NCBI RefSeq assembly: GCF_020379485.1
Contig: NC_063446.1
Coordinates: forward strand, 9,905,597 to 9,969,596
Reading direction: 5' to 3'
Origin: Brassica napus
Lineage: Eukaryota > Streptophyta > Magnoliopsida > Brassicales > Brassicaceae
Length of the DNA: 64,000 bases
The notes below the pieces were generated by a model. It did no database searches. It had not been told where the DNA came from and was given only the letters and a program-made list of their open reading frames with translations. Made by a program: the position numbers and the translations under genes. Positions 46,481-60,000 of this stretch are shown in pieces (the first letter of the stretch is position 1; each line of letters opens with the position of its first letter).

Positions 46481-49327
46481 ATATCATTTAATATTTATTT
46501 TTTAAAAATAAAAATCTGTGATTTAGAAACCAGGATAACAAAAATATTTGTTGATAGATGAATATTCTTTAAAAAATTTTTTATCAATAGGTTGTATTTT
46601 GCAAATAAACTTTTAAAATTTTTTACTTTTGGAAAGTTAATACTTTTTTAGAAAAAATAATTTTAAAAATTCTATTTTTGGAAAGTTAATATTTGTTAAA
46701 GAAAATAATGTAGATTTGGGATTGTGATTAGGAAATTAGGATAACAGAAAATATTTGTTGATAGATGAGTATTCTTTTAGAATTATTGATCAATAGGTTG
46801 TATTTTCTAAATAAACTTTTTAAATTTTTTATTTTTGGAAAGTTATCCCTTTTTTAGATAAAACAGTGTAGATTTGGGATTATGATTTAGAAATTAGAAT
46901 AATAAGAATATTTGTTGATAGATGAGTATTCTTTTAGAGTTTTTGATCAATATGTTGTATTTTTAAATAAAATTTTAAAATTTCTATTTTAGGAAAGTTA
47001 ACACTTTTTTATATTTTGGATTGTGTTTTAGAAATTAAGATAACAAAATAATTGTTGATAGATGAGTATTCTTTTAGAATTTATGATCAATGGGTTGTAT
47101 TTTTTTAAATAAAGTTTTAATTTTATTTTATTTTTGGAAAGTTATCACTTTTTTAGAGAAATATTTAAGATTTTAGATTGTGATTTATAAACTAGGATAA
47201 CAATAATATTTTTTAAAAGATGAGTATTATTTTAGAAATTTTGATCAATAAGCTGTATTTTTTAAATAAAATTTTAAAAGTTTCTATTTTTGGAAAATTA
47301 TCACTTTTTAGAGAAAATAATGTAGATTCGATATTGAGATTAGAAACAAGGGTAAAAATAATATTTGTTGATAGATGAGTATTCTTTTAGATTTTTTAAT
47401 CAATAGGATGTATTTTCTAATAATATTTTAAAAGTTTCTATTTTTGAAAAGTTATCACTTTTTTTAGTGAAAAAAGTGTAGAATTTAGATTATGATTTAC
47501 AAACTAGGATAACAAAAATATTTGTTGATAGATGAGTATTCTTTTAAAAATTTTAATCAATAGGTTGTATTTTGCAAATAAACTTTTTAAAAAAATTATT
47601 TTTGGAAAGTTAATACATTTTTAGAGAAAATAATATAGATTTGGGATTGTCATTTAGAAATTAGGATAACAAGAATATTTGTTGATAGATGAGTATTCTT
47701 TTAGAATTTTTGATCAATAGGTTGTATTTTGTAAATAAACTTTTAAAAATCTCTATTTTTGGAAAGTAGTCACTTTTTTAGAGAAAATAATGTAGATTTG
47801 AGATTGTGATTTAGAAACTAGGATAACAAGAATATTTGTTGATAGATGAGTATTCTTATAGAATTTTTGATCAATAGGTTGTATTTTCTAAATAAACTTT
47901 TAAAAAAATTATTTTTGGAAAGTTATCATTTTTTAGATAAAACAATGTTGATTTGGGATTGTGATTTAGAAATTAAGATAATAAGTATATTTGTTGACAG
48001 ATGAGTATTCTTTAAGAATTTTTGATCAACAGGTTGTATTTTTAAATAAATTTTTAAAATTTTCTATTTTTGGAAAGTTATCACTTTTAAGAAAAATATT
48101 TAAGATTTGGGATTGTGATTTAGAAACTAGGATAACAAGAATATTTGTTAATAAATGAGTATTCTTTTAGAATTTTCGATCAGTATGTTGTATTTTTTTA
48201 AAGTTTCTATTTTTGGAAAATTATCACTTTTTAGAGAAAAATAATGTAGATTTGATATTGATATTAGAAACTATGGTAACAAGAATATTTGTTGATAGAT
48301 GAGTATTCTTTTAGAAATTTTAATCAATAGGCTGTGTTTTTTTAATAATCTTTAAAAAAAATTATTTTTGGACAATTATCACTTTTTTAGAGAAAAAAAT
48401 ATAGAATTTAGATTGTGATTTACAAACTAGGATAACAAGAATATTTGTTGATAGATGAGTATTCTTTTAAAAATTTTGATCAATAGGTTGTATTTTGAAA
48501 ATAAGCTTTTAAAAATTTCTATTTTTGGAAATTTAATACGCTTTTTGAGAAAATAATTTTAAAAATTCTATTTTTGGAAAGTTAATATTTTTAGAGAAAA
48601 TAATGAAGATTTACGATTGTGATTTGGAAATTAGGATAATATAAAATATTTGTTGATAGATGAATATTCTTTTAGAATTATTGATCAATAGGTTGTATTA
48701 TCTAAATAAACTTTTTAAAATTTCTATTTTTGGAAAGTTATCACTTTTTTTAGATAAAACAATGTAGATTTGAGATTGTGATTTAGAAATTAGGATAATA
48801 AGAATATTTGTTGATAGATGAGTATTCTTTTAGAGTTTTTGATCAATAGGTTGTATTTTTAAATAAAATTTTAAAATTTCTATTTTAGGAATGTTAACAT
48901 TTTTTATAGAAATATATTAGATTTTGGATTGTGTTTTAGAAATTAGGATAATAAAATAATGATAGATGAGTATTGTTTTTGAATTTTTGATCAATGGGTT
49001 GTATTTTTTAAATAAAGTTTTATTTTTTTTATTTTTGGAAAGTTATCACTTTTTAGAGAAATATTTAAGATTTGAGATTATGATTTAGAAACTAGGATAA
49101 CAAGAATATTTTTTAATAAATAAGTATTCTTTTAGAATTTTTGATCAGTATGTTGTATTTTTTAAATAAACTTTTAAAAGTTTCTATTTTTGGAAAATAT
49201 CACCTTTTTAGAGAAAAATGATGTAGATTTGATATTGAGATTAGAAACTAGGGTGAAAAGAATATTTGTTGATAAATGAGTATTATTTTAGATTTTTTTA
49301 ATCAATAGGTTGTATTTTTTTAATCAA
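46480..49327 (+). repeat. Satellite array, subfamily A, forward
   Basis: Tandem monomers of about 157 bp, very AT-rich. Each contains landmarks GATTTGGGATTGTGATTTAG, GGATAACAAGAATATTTGTT, GATAGATGAGTATTCTTTTA, GATCAATAGGTTGTATTTT and TTTTTGGAAAGTTATCACTT. About 18 monomers, individually diverged with many small indels; the first few include a partial duplication (near 46640-46700). No gene lies inside. Confidence 0.93.
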
Positions 49328-49827
49328 CATTATTTTCTCTAAAAAGTGATAACTTTTCCAAAATTGAGATTTTTAAAAGTTTATTTAGAAAATACAACAT
49401 ATTGGTCAAAAAATTCTATAAGAATACTCATCTATCAACAAATATTATTTTTATCCTAGTTTCAAATCACAATCTCAAATCTACATTTTTTTCTCTAAAA
49501 ATGATAATTTTCCTAAAATAGTAGATTTTAAAAGTTTATTAAAATAATACAATATGTTGATCAAAAATTCTAAAAGAGTACTCATATATCAAAAATTATT
49601 TTTCTATCTTAATTTATAAATCATAATCCAAAATTTAATATATTTCCCTAAACAAGTGATAACTTTCCAAAAATAGAAATTTTAAAAAATTAATTTTAAA
49701 AATACAACCTATTGATCAGAAATTCTATAAGAATACTCATCTATCAACAAATAATCTTGTAATCCTAGTTTATAAATCACAATCTCAAATTTACTTTATC
49801 TTCTATAAAAAGATAACTTTCCTAAAA
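49328..49827 (-). repeat. Inverted block of satellite subfamily A
   Basis: Here the same landmarks appear as their reverse complement (AAGTGATAACTTTCC, GAATACTCATCTATCAACAA, ATCACAATCTCAAAT). About three monomers are in reverse orientation. They are subfamily A type (GATGAGTATTC inverted). Immediately to the right the array resumes forward orientation but as subfamily B. Confidence 0.9.
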
Positions 49828-52800
49828 TTGTGATTGAGAAATTAGGATAACAATAGTTTTTGTTGATAGATGTGCATTGTTTTAGAATTTTTTAGCAATA
49901 AGTTGCTTTTTTTAAAAGAAATTTACTAAAAACAGCTATTTTGGGAAAGTTATCAATTTTGTATAAAAAATATTGTAGATTTGAAATTGTGATTAAGCAT
50001 TTGGGATAACAAGAGTTTTTGTTGACTGATGGATATTTTTTTAAAAAAATGGATCATTATGCTGTATTTTTTTGCTAAATATTCCTGAAACTGCTATTTT
50101 AGGAAAGTTATTATTTTGTAGAGAAATATTGTAGATTGGAAACTCTGATTTAGAAATAAGGATAATAAGAGTTTTTGTTGATAGATGGGCATTTTTTAAA
50201 AAATTTTGAGCAATAGATCTTCTAAATTAGTTTTCTAAAAATTGCTATTTTAGGAAAGTTATCATTTTTATAGAGAAATATTGTAGATTTGTGATTGTGA
50301 TTGAGAAATTAGAATAACAAGAATTTTTGTTGATAGGTGGACATTCTTTTAGAATTTTTGAGCAACATGTTACATTTTTAAAGAAAATTTCTAAAAACTG
50401 CTGTTTTAGGGAACTTATCATTTTTATAGAGAAATATTGTAAATTTGGGATTGTGATTGAGAAATTAGGATAACAATAGTTTTTGTTGATAGATGAGCAT
50501 TGTTTTAGAATTTTTAAGCAATAGGTTGCATTTTTTAAAGAAATTTACTAGAAACTGCTATTTTGGGAAAGTTATCAAATTTTGAAGAGAAATATTGTAG
50601 ATTTTAAATTGTAATTAAGAAATTGAGATAACAAGAGGTTTTGTGGATAGATGGACATTTTTTTAGAATTTTTGATCATTATTTTGTATTTCTTAAATAA
50701 ATATTTCCGAAACTGTTATGTTAGGAAAGTTATCATTTTTGTAGAGAAATATTGTAGATTTGAAATTATGATTTACAAATTAAGATAACAAGAGTTTTTG
50801 TTGATGGATGGGCATTCTTTTAGAATTTCTGAGCAATATGTTGCATTTTTAAAATAAATTATATTGTTGTAGATTGATAACTTTCTGAGCAATATGTTGC
50901 ATTTTTAAAATAAATTATATTGTTGTAGATTGATAAATTTCTGAGCAATATGTTGCATTTTTAAAATAAATCATTTTTTTATAGAAATATTGTAGATTTA
51001 GGATTGTGACTGAGAAATAAGGATAACAATAGTTTTTGTTGATAGATGAACATTCTTTTAGAATTTTTGAGCAATATGTTCCATCGTTTAAATTTGTTTT
51101 CTAAAAACTGCTATTTTATGAAAATTATCATTTTTATAGGGAAATATTGTAGATTTAGGATTGTGATAGGGAAATTAGGATAACAAGAGTTTGTGTTGAT
51201 AGATGGGCATTCTTTTATAATTTTTGAGCAATATGTTGCGTTTTTTTAAAGAGATTTACTAAAAACTGGTATTTTGGGAAAGTTATCAATTTTGTAGAGT
51301 AATATTGTAGATTTGAAATTATGATTAAGCAATTGGGATAACAAGATTTTTTGGCTTTTTGTTGATAGATGAGATTTTTTTTTTTAGAATTCTTGAATAT
51401 TATGTTGCATTTTTTAAATAAATATTTTTGAAACTGGTATTTTAGGAAAGTTATCATTTTGTAGAGAAATATTGTACATTTGAAATTCTGCTTTAGGAAT
51501 TAGGATAACGAGAGTTTTTGTTGATAGATGGGCATTCTTTTAGAATTTTTGATCAATATGTTGCATTTTTTAAATAAATTTTATAAAAGCTGCTATTTTG
51601 TGAAATTCATATTTTTAGAGAAATATTGAAGATTTGAGATTGTGATTGAGAAATTAGGATAACAAGAGTTTTTGTTGATAGATATGCATTTTTTTTAGAA
51701 TTTTTGAGCAAAAAGTTGCATTTTTTAAATGAATTTTCTTAAAACTGCTATTTTAGGAAAGTTATTACTTTTGTTTTGAAATATTGTAGATCTGGGATTG
51801 TGATATAAAAATAAGGATAAGAAGAGCTTTTGTTGATAGATGGGCATTCTTTTAAATTTTTTCTATTTTTAAATAAATTTTCTAAGAACTGTTATTTTGG
51901 TAAAGTTATCAATTTTGTAGAGAATTATTGTATCTTTGAAATTGTGATTAAGCAATTGAGATAATAAGAGTTTTTGTAGATAGATGGGCATTTTTTAAAG
52001 AATTTTTGATATGTTGTATTTTTTAAACAAATATTCCTGAAACTGCGATTTTGAGAAAATTGTCATTTTTGTAGAGAAATATTGTAGATTTGAAATTCTA
52101 ATTTAGAAATTAGGATAACAAGAGTTTTTGTTGATAGATGGTCATTTTTTATAATTTTTGATCAACATGTTGCATTTTTAAATAAATTTTATAAAAACTG
52201 TTATTTTGGGGAAATCATTATTTTTGTAGAGAAATATTTTAGATTTGGGAATGTGATTGAGAAATTAGGATAACAAGAGTTTTTGTTGATAAATGAGCGT
52301 TCTTTATGTTGCATCTTTTAATTAAGTTTTCTAAAAACTGATATTTTAAGAAAATTATCATTTTTGTAGAGTATATTTTTGATTTGGGATTGTGATTTAC
52401 AAATTAGGATAACAAGAGTTTTTTTGGTAGATGGACATTCTTTTAGAATTTTTGATCAATAGGTTGCATTTTTTAAATAAATTTTATAAAAACTGCAATT
52501 TTCGCAAAATTAACATTTTTGTAGAGAAATATTGTAGATTTAGGATGGTGATTGAGAAATTAGGATAAAAAGAGTTTTTGTTGATAGATGGGCATTCTTT
52601 TAGAATTTTTTAGCAATAGGTTGCATTTTTTTATTTTTGTAGAGAAATATTGTAGATTTGAGATTGTGATTTAGAAATTAGGATAATAAGAACTTTTGTT
52701 TATAGATGGGCATTCTTTTAAATTTTTTGATCAATAGGTTCTATTTTTAAATAAATTTTCTAAAAACTGATATTTTTGGGAAAGTTATCAATTTTGTAGA

Positions 52801-55800
52801 GAAATATTGTAGATTTGGGATTGTGATTTAGCAATTAGGTTAACAAGAGTTTTTGTTGATAGATGGGTATTCTTTTAGAATTTTTGAGCAATATGTTGCA
52901 TTTTTAAAATAAATTTTCTAAAAACTGCTATTTTAGGAAAGTTATCTAATTTGTAGAGAAATATTGTTGATTTGAAATTGTGATTAAGCAGTTGGGATAA
53001 CAAGAGTTTTTGTTGATAGATGAAAATTGTTTAGAGTTTTTGATCATAAAGTTGTATTTTTAAAATAAATATTCATGAAACTGTTATTTTAGGAAAGTTA
53101 TCATTTTTGTAGATAAATATTGTAGATTTGAAATTTTGATTTAAAAATTAGGATAACAAGAGTTTTTGTTGATAGATGGGCATTTTTTAGAATTTTTGAT
53201 CATTATGTTATATTTTTTAAATAAGTATTCCTGAAAATGCTATTTTAGGAAAGTTATCATTTTTGTAGAGAAATCTTGTAGATTTGAAACTCTTGTTTAG
53301 AAATTAGGATAACAAGAGTTTTTGTTGATAGATGAATATTCTTTTAGAATGTTTGATCAAAATGTTTAGTTTTAAATAGTTTTTTTTTAAAATTGATATT
53401 TTGGGAAAATTATCAATTTTATAGAGAAATATTGTACATTTGGAATTGTGATTATGCAATTGGGATAACAAGAGTTTTTGTTGATAGATGGGCATTCTTT
53501 TAGAAATTTTGAGCAATAGGTTGAATTTTTAAAAGAGATTTTAGGAATACTATGTCGTATTTTTTAAGTAAATATTTTCGAAACTGCTATTTTAGGAAAG
53601 TTATCATTTTGTAAAGAAATATTGTAGATTTGAAATTCTGATTTAGAAATTAGGATAACAAGAGTTTTTGATAAAAGATAGACATTCTTTTAGAATTTTT
53701 GATCAATATGTTGCATTTTTTAAATAAGTTTTATAAAAACTGCTATTTTGGGAAAGTCATCATTTTTGTTTAGAAATATTGTAGATTTGAGATTGTGATT
53801 AAGAAATTAGGATAACAAGAGTTTTTGTTGATAAATGGACATTCTTTTAGAATTTTTGAGTAATAGGTTGCATTTTTAAAAGAGATTTTCTAAAAACTGC
53901 TATTTTAGGAAAGTTATTAATTTTGTAGAGAAATATTGTAGATTTGAAACTCTTGTTTAGAAATTAGGATAACAAGAGTTTTTATTGATAGATGGGTATT
54001 CTTTTAGAATGTTTGGTCAACAAGTTTAATTTTTAAAGTTTTTTTTTAAAATTGCTATTTTGGGAAAATTATCTATTCTGTATATAAATATTGTATATTT
54101 GAAATTGTGATTAAGCAATTGAGATAACAAGAGTTTTTGTTGATAGAATGGCATTTTTTAAAAATTTTGAATACTATTTTGTATTTTTTAAATAAATATT
54201 TATGAAACTGCTATTTTAAGAAAGTTATCATTTTGTAGAGAAATATTGTCGATTTGATTGTGATTGAGAATTAGGATAACAAGAGTTTTTGTTGATAGAT
54301 GGGCATTCTTTTTGAATTTTTGATCAATATGTTGCATTTTTAAATGCATTTTATAAAAACTGCTATTTTAGGAAAGTCATCATTTTTGTAGAGAAATATT
54401 GTAGATTTTGGATTGTGATTGAGAAATTAGGATAACAAGAGCTTTTGTTAATAGATGGACAATTTTTTAGAATTTTTGAGCAATAGGTTGCATTTTTTAA
54501 AGAAATTTTCTAAAAACTGTTATTTTATAAAAATTAATACTTTTGTAGAGAAATATTGTAGATTTGGGATTGTGATTGAGAAATTAGGATGACAAGAGTT
54601 TATGTTGACAGATTGACATTCTTTTAGAATTTTTGAGCAATAGGTTGCATCTTTTAAATAAGTTTTCTATAAACTTCTATTTTAGGAAAATTATCATTTT
54701 TGTATAGAAATATTATAGATTTGAGATTATGATTTAGAAATTAGGATAACAAGAGCTTTTTTGATAGATGGGCATTCTTTTAGAATTTTTGATCAATAGA
54801 TTTTATTTTTAAATAAATTTTCTAAAAAGTGCTATTTGGAGAAAGTTATCAATTTTGTAGATTTAGGATGTGATTGAGAAATTAGGATACCAAGAGTTTT
54901 TATTGATCTATGGGCATTCTTTTAGAATTTTTTGTCAATATGTTGCATTTTTAAATATATTTTATAAAAATTATTATTTTTGGATAGTCATCCTTTTTGT
55001 AGGGATAAATATTGTAGTTTTGGGATTGTGATTGAGAAATTAGGATAACAAGAGTTTTTGTTGATAGATTGAAATTCTTTTAGAATTTTTGAGCAATAGG
55101 TTGCATTTTTTAAATAATTTTTTTTAAAACTGCTATTTTGGGAAAGTTATCAAATTTGTAGAGAAATATTGTAGATTTGAAATTGTGATTAAACAATTGG
55201 GATAACAAGAGTTTTTGTTGATAGATGGGCATTTGTTTAGAGTTTTTGATCATAAAGTTGTATTTTTAAAATAAATATTCATGAAACTACTATTTTAGGA
55301 AAGTTATCATTTTTGTAGATAAATATTGTAGATTTGAAATTTTGATTTAGAAATTAGGACAACAAGAGTTTTTGTTGATAGATTGACATTCTTTTATAAT
55401 TTTTGATCAATATGTTGCATTTTTAAAATAAATTGTGTAAAAACTGCTATTTTTGGAAAGTCATCATTTTTGTAGAGAAATATTGTAGATTTGAGATTGT
55501 GATTGAGAAATTAGGATAACAAGAGTTTTTGTTGATAGATGGACATTCTTTTAGAATTTTTGAGCAATTGGTTACATTTTTTAAAGAAATTTTCTAAAAA
55601 CTGCTATTTTAGGAAAGTTATTACTTTTGTAGAGAAATATTGTAAATTTGGGATTGTGATTGAGAAATTAGGATAACAAGATTTTTGTTGATAGATGGAC
55701 ATTCTTTTAGAATTTCTGAACAATAGGTTGCATTAAATAAGTTTTCTATAAACTTCTATTTTAGGAAAATTATTATTTTTGTAGAGAAATATTGTAGATT

Positions 55801-57080
55801 TGAGATTGTGATTTAGAAATTAGGATAACAAGAGCTTTTTTGATTGATGAGCATTATTTTATAATTTTTGTTCAATTGGTTTTATTTTTAAATAAATTTT
55901 CTAAAAGGTTTTATTTTGGAAAAGTTGTCAATTTTGTAGAGATATATTGTAGATTTGCGATTATGATTGAGAAATTAGGATAACAAGAGTTTTTGTTGAT
56001 CGATAGGCATTCTTTTAGAATTTTTGATCAATATGTTGGATTTTGAAATACATTTTTATAAAAACTGCTATTTTATGAAAGTCATCATTTTTGTTGAGAA
56101 ATATTGTAGATTTGAGATTGTGATTGAGAAATTAGGATAACAAGAGTTTTTGTTGATAGATTGACATTCTTTTAGAATTTTTGAGCAATATGTTGCATTT
56201 TTTAAATAAATTTTCTAAAAACTGCTATTTTGGGAAAATTATGAAATTTGTAGATAAATATTGTAGATTTGAAATTGTGATTAAGCAGTTTTTGTTGATA
56301 GATGGGCATTTGTTTAGAGTTTTTGATCATTAAGTTGTATTTTTAAAATAAATATTCATGAAACTGCTATTTTAGGAAAGTTATCATTTTTGTAGATAAA
56401 TATTGTAGATTTGAAATTCTGATTTAAAAATTAGGATAACAAGAGTTTTTGTTGGTAGATTGGCATTCTTTTATAATTTTTGATCAATATGTTGCATTTT
56501 TTAAATAAATTTTGTAAAAACTGCTATTTTGGAAAAGTCATCATTTTTATAGAGAAATATTGTAGATTTAGGATTGTGATTGAGAAATTAGGATAACAAG
56601 AGTTTTTGTTGATAGATAGGCGTTCTTTTAGAATTTTTGAGCAATAGGTTGCATTTTAAAATAGATTTTCTAAAAACTGCTATTTTAGGAAAGTTATTAA
56701 TTTTGTAGAGAAATATTGTAGAATTTGAAACTTTTTTTTAGAAATTAGGATACAAGCGTTTTTGTTGATAGATTTTTAGAATTTTTGAGCAATTAGTTGC
56801 ATTTTTAAAAGAGATTTTCTAAAAACTGCTAATTTTGGAAAGTTATTAATTTTGTGGAGAAATATTGTAGATTTGAAACTCTTGTTTAGAAATTAGGATA
56901 ACAAGAGTTTTTGTTGATAGATGGATATTCTTTAAGAATATTTGATCAATAGGTTTAATTTTAAATAAATTTTTTAAAATTGCTTTTTTGGCAAATTATC
57001 AATTTTGTATTGAAATATTGTAGATTTGAAATTGTGATTAAGTAATAGAGATAACAAGAGTTTTTGTTGATAGATGGGCA
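49828..57080 (+). repeat. Satellite array, subfamily B, forward, mostly monomeric
   Basis: About 46 monomers of about 157 bp. The diagnostic differences from A are GATAACAAGAGTTTTTGTTG (not GAATATTTG), GATAGATGGGCATTC (not GAGTATTC), AGAGAAATATTGTAGATTTG and AAAACTGCTATTTTAGG. Variants alternate between GAGCAATAGGTTGCATTT and GATCAATATGTTGCATTT types. Weak longer periodicity is visible: a distinctive GTTTAGAGTTTTTGATCATA variant recurs at about 53030, 55240 and 56315. Confidence 0.92.
50829..50980 (+). repeat. Local 56-bp triplication inside a satellite monomer
   Basis: CTGAGCAATATGTTGCATTT starts at 50829, 50885 and 50941. The first two 56-bp units (CTGAGC... to ...AGATTGATAACTTT) are practically identical, and the third is partial. 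This is a short-range slippage event superimposed on the 157-bp array. Confidence 0.92.
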
Positions 57081-60000
57081 TTTGATAAGAATTTTTGAAT
57101 AAAATTTTGTATTTCTCAAATAAATATTTATGAAACTGCTATTTAAAGAAAGTTATCATTTTGTACAGAAATATTGTCGATTTGGGATTGCGATTGAGAA
57201 ATTAGAATAACAAGAGTTTTTGTTGATAGATGGACATTCTTTTAGAATTTTTGAGCAATATGTTGCATTTTTAAAAGAAATTTTCTAAAAACTGCTATTT
57301 TCGGAAACTTATCATTTTTGTAGAGAAATATTGCAGATTTGAAACTCTTGTTTAGAAATTAGGATAACAAGAGTTTTTGTTGATAGATAGGCATTCTTTT
57401 AGAATGTTTGATCAATTGGTTTAATTTTAAATTAATTTTTTAAAAATTCCATTTTTGGAAAAATCATCAATTCTGTATAGAAATTTTGTAGATTTGAAAT
57501 TGTGATTAAGCAATTGAGATAACAAGAGTTTTTGTTGTAGATGGGCATTTGATAAGAATTTTTGAATACTATTTTGTATTTTTCATATAAATATTTCTGA
57601 AACTGCTATTTTAAGAAAGTTATCATTTTAAACAGAAATATTGTCGATTTGGGATTGCGATTGAGAAATTAGAATAACAAGAGTTTTTGTTGATAGATGG
57701 ACATTCTTTTAGAATTTTTGAGCAATATGTTGCATTATTAAAGAAATTTTGTAAAAACTGCTATTTTCGGAAACTTATCATTTTTGTAGTGAAATATTGT
57801 AGATTTGGGATTGTGATTGAGAAATTAGGATAACAATAGTTTTTGTTGATAGATGGGCATTGTTTTAGAATTTTTAAGCAATAGGTTGCATTTTTTAAAG
57901 AAATATTCTAAAAACTGCTATTTTAGGAAAGTTATTACTTTTGTAGAGAAATATTGTAGATTTGGGATTGAGAAATTAGGATAACAAGAGTTTTTGTTGA
58001 TAGATGGACATTCTTTTAGATTTTTTGAACAATAGGTTGCATCTTTTAAATAAATGTTCTATAAACTTCTATTTTAGGAAAATTATTATTTTTGTAGAGA
58101 AATATTGTAGATTTGAGATTGTGATTTAGAAATTAGGATAACAAGAACTTTTTTTGATAGATGAGCATTATTTTAGAATTTTTGATCAATAGGTTATATT
58201 TTTAAATAAAATTTCTAAAAAGTGCTATTTTGGGAAAGTTATCAATTTTGTAGAGAAATATTGTAGATTTGCGATTATGATTGGGAAATTAGGATAACAA
58301 GAGTTTTTGCAGATCAATGGGCATTCATTCTTTTAGAATTTTTGATCCATTTGTTGCATTTTTAAATATATTTTATATAAATTATTATTTTTGGACTGTC
58401 ATCATTTTTTATAGGGATAAATATTGTAGGTTTGAGATTATGATTGAGAAATTAGGATAACAAAAGTTTTTGTTGATAGAAGGGCATTCTTTTAGAATCT
58501 TTGATCAATAGGTTTAATTTTAGGTAAATTTTTTAAAATTGCTTTTTTTGGAAAATCATCAATTCTGTATAGAAATATTGTAGATTTGAAATTGTGATTA
58601 AGCAATTGAGATAACAAGTGTTTTGTGTTGATAAATGGGCATTTGATAAGAATTTTTGAATAAAATTTTGTATTTCTCAAATAAATATTTATGAAACTGC
58701 TATTTAAAGAAAGTTATCATTTTGTACAGAAATATTGTCGATTTGGGATTGCGATTGAGAAATTAGAATAACAAGAGTTTTTGTTGATAGATGGACATTC
58801 TTTTAGAATTTTTGAGCAATATGTTGCATTTTTAAAAGAAATTTTCTAAAAACTGCTATTTTCGGAAACTTATCATTTTTGTAGAGAAATATTGCAGATT
58901 TGAAACTCTTGTTTAGAAATTAGGATAACAAGAGTTTTTGTTGATAGATAGGCATTCTTTTAGAATGTTTGATCAATTGGTTTAATTTTAAATTAATTTT
59001 TTAAAAATTCCATTTTTGGAAAAATCATCAATTCTGTATAGAAATTTTGTAGATTTGAAATTGTGATTAAGCAATTGAGATAACAAGAGTTTTTGTTGTA
59101 GATGGGCATTTGATAAGAATTTTTGAATACTATTTTGTATTTTTCATATAAATATTTCTGAAACTGCTATTTTAAGAAAGTTATCATTTTAAACAGAAAT
59201 ATTGTCGATTTGGGATTGCGATTGAGAAATTAGAATAACAAGAGTTTTTGTTGATAGATGGACATTCTTTTAGAATTTTTGAGCAATATGTTGCATTATT
59301 AAAGAAATTTTGTAAAAACTGCTATTTTCGGAAACTTATCATTTTTGTAGTGAAATATTGTAGATTTGGGATTGTGATTGAGAAATTAGGATAACAATAG
59401 TTTTTGTTGATAGATGGGCATTGTTTTAGAATTTTTAAGCAATAGGTTGCATTTTTTAAAGAAATATTCTAAAAACTGCTATTTTAGGAAAGTTATTACT
59501 TTTGTAGAGAAATATTGTAGATTTGGGATTGAGAAATTAGGATAACAAGAGTTTTTGTTGATAGATGGACATTCTTTTAGATTTTTTGAACAATAGGTTG
59601 CATCTTTTAAATAAATGTTCTATAAACTTCTATTTTAGGAAAATTATTATTTTTGTAGAGAAATATTGTAGATTTGAGATTGTGATTTAGAAATTAGGAT
59701 AACAAGAACTTTTTTTGATAGATGAGCATTATTTTAGAATTTTTGATCAATAGGTTATATTTTTAAATAAAATTTCTAAAAAGTGCTATTTTGGGAAAGT
59801 TATCAATTTTGTAGAGAAATATTGTAGATTTGCGATTATGATTGGGAAATTAGGATAACAAGAGTTTTTGCAGATCAATGGGCATTCATTCTTTTAGAAT
59901 TTTTGATCCATTTGTTGCATTTTTAAATATATTTTATATAAATTATTATTTTTGGACTGTCATCATTTTTTATAGGGATAAATATTGTAGGTTTGAGATT

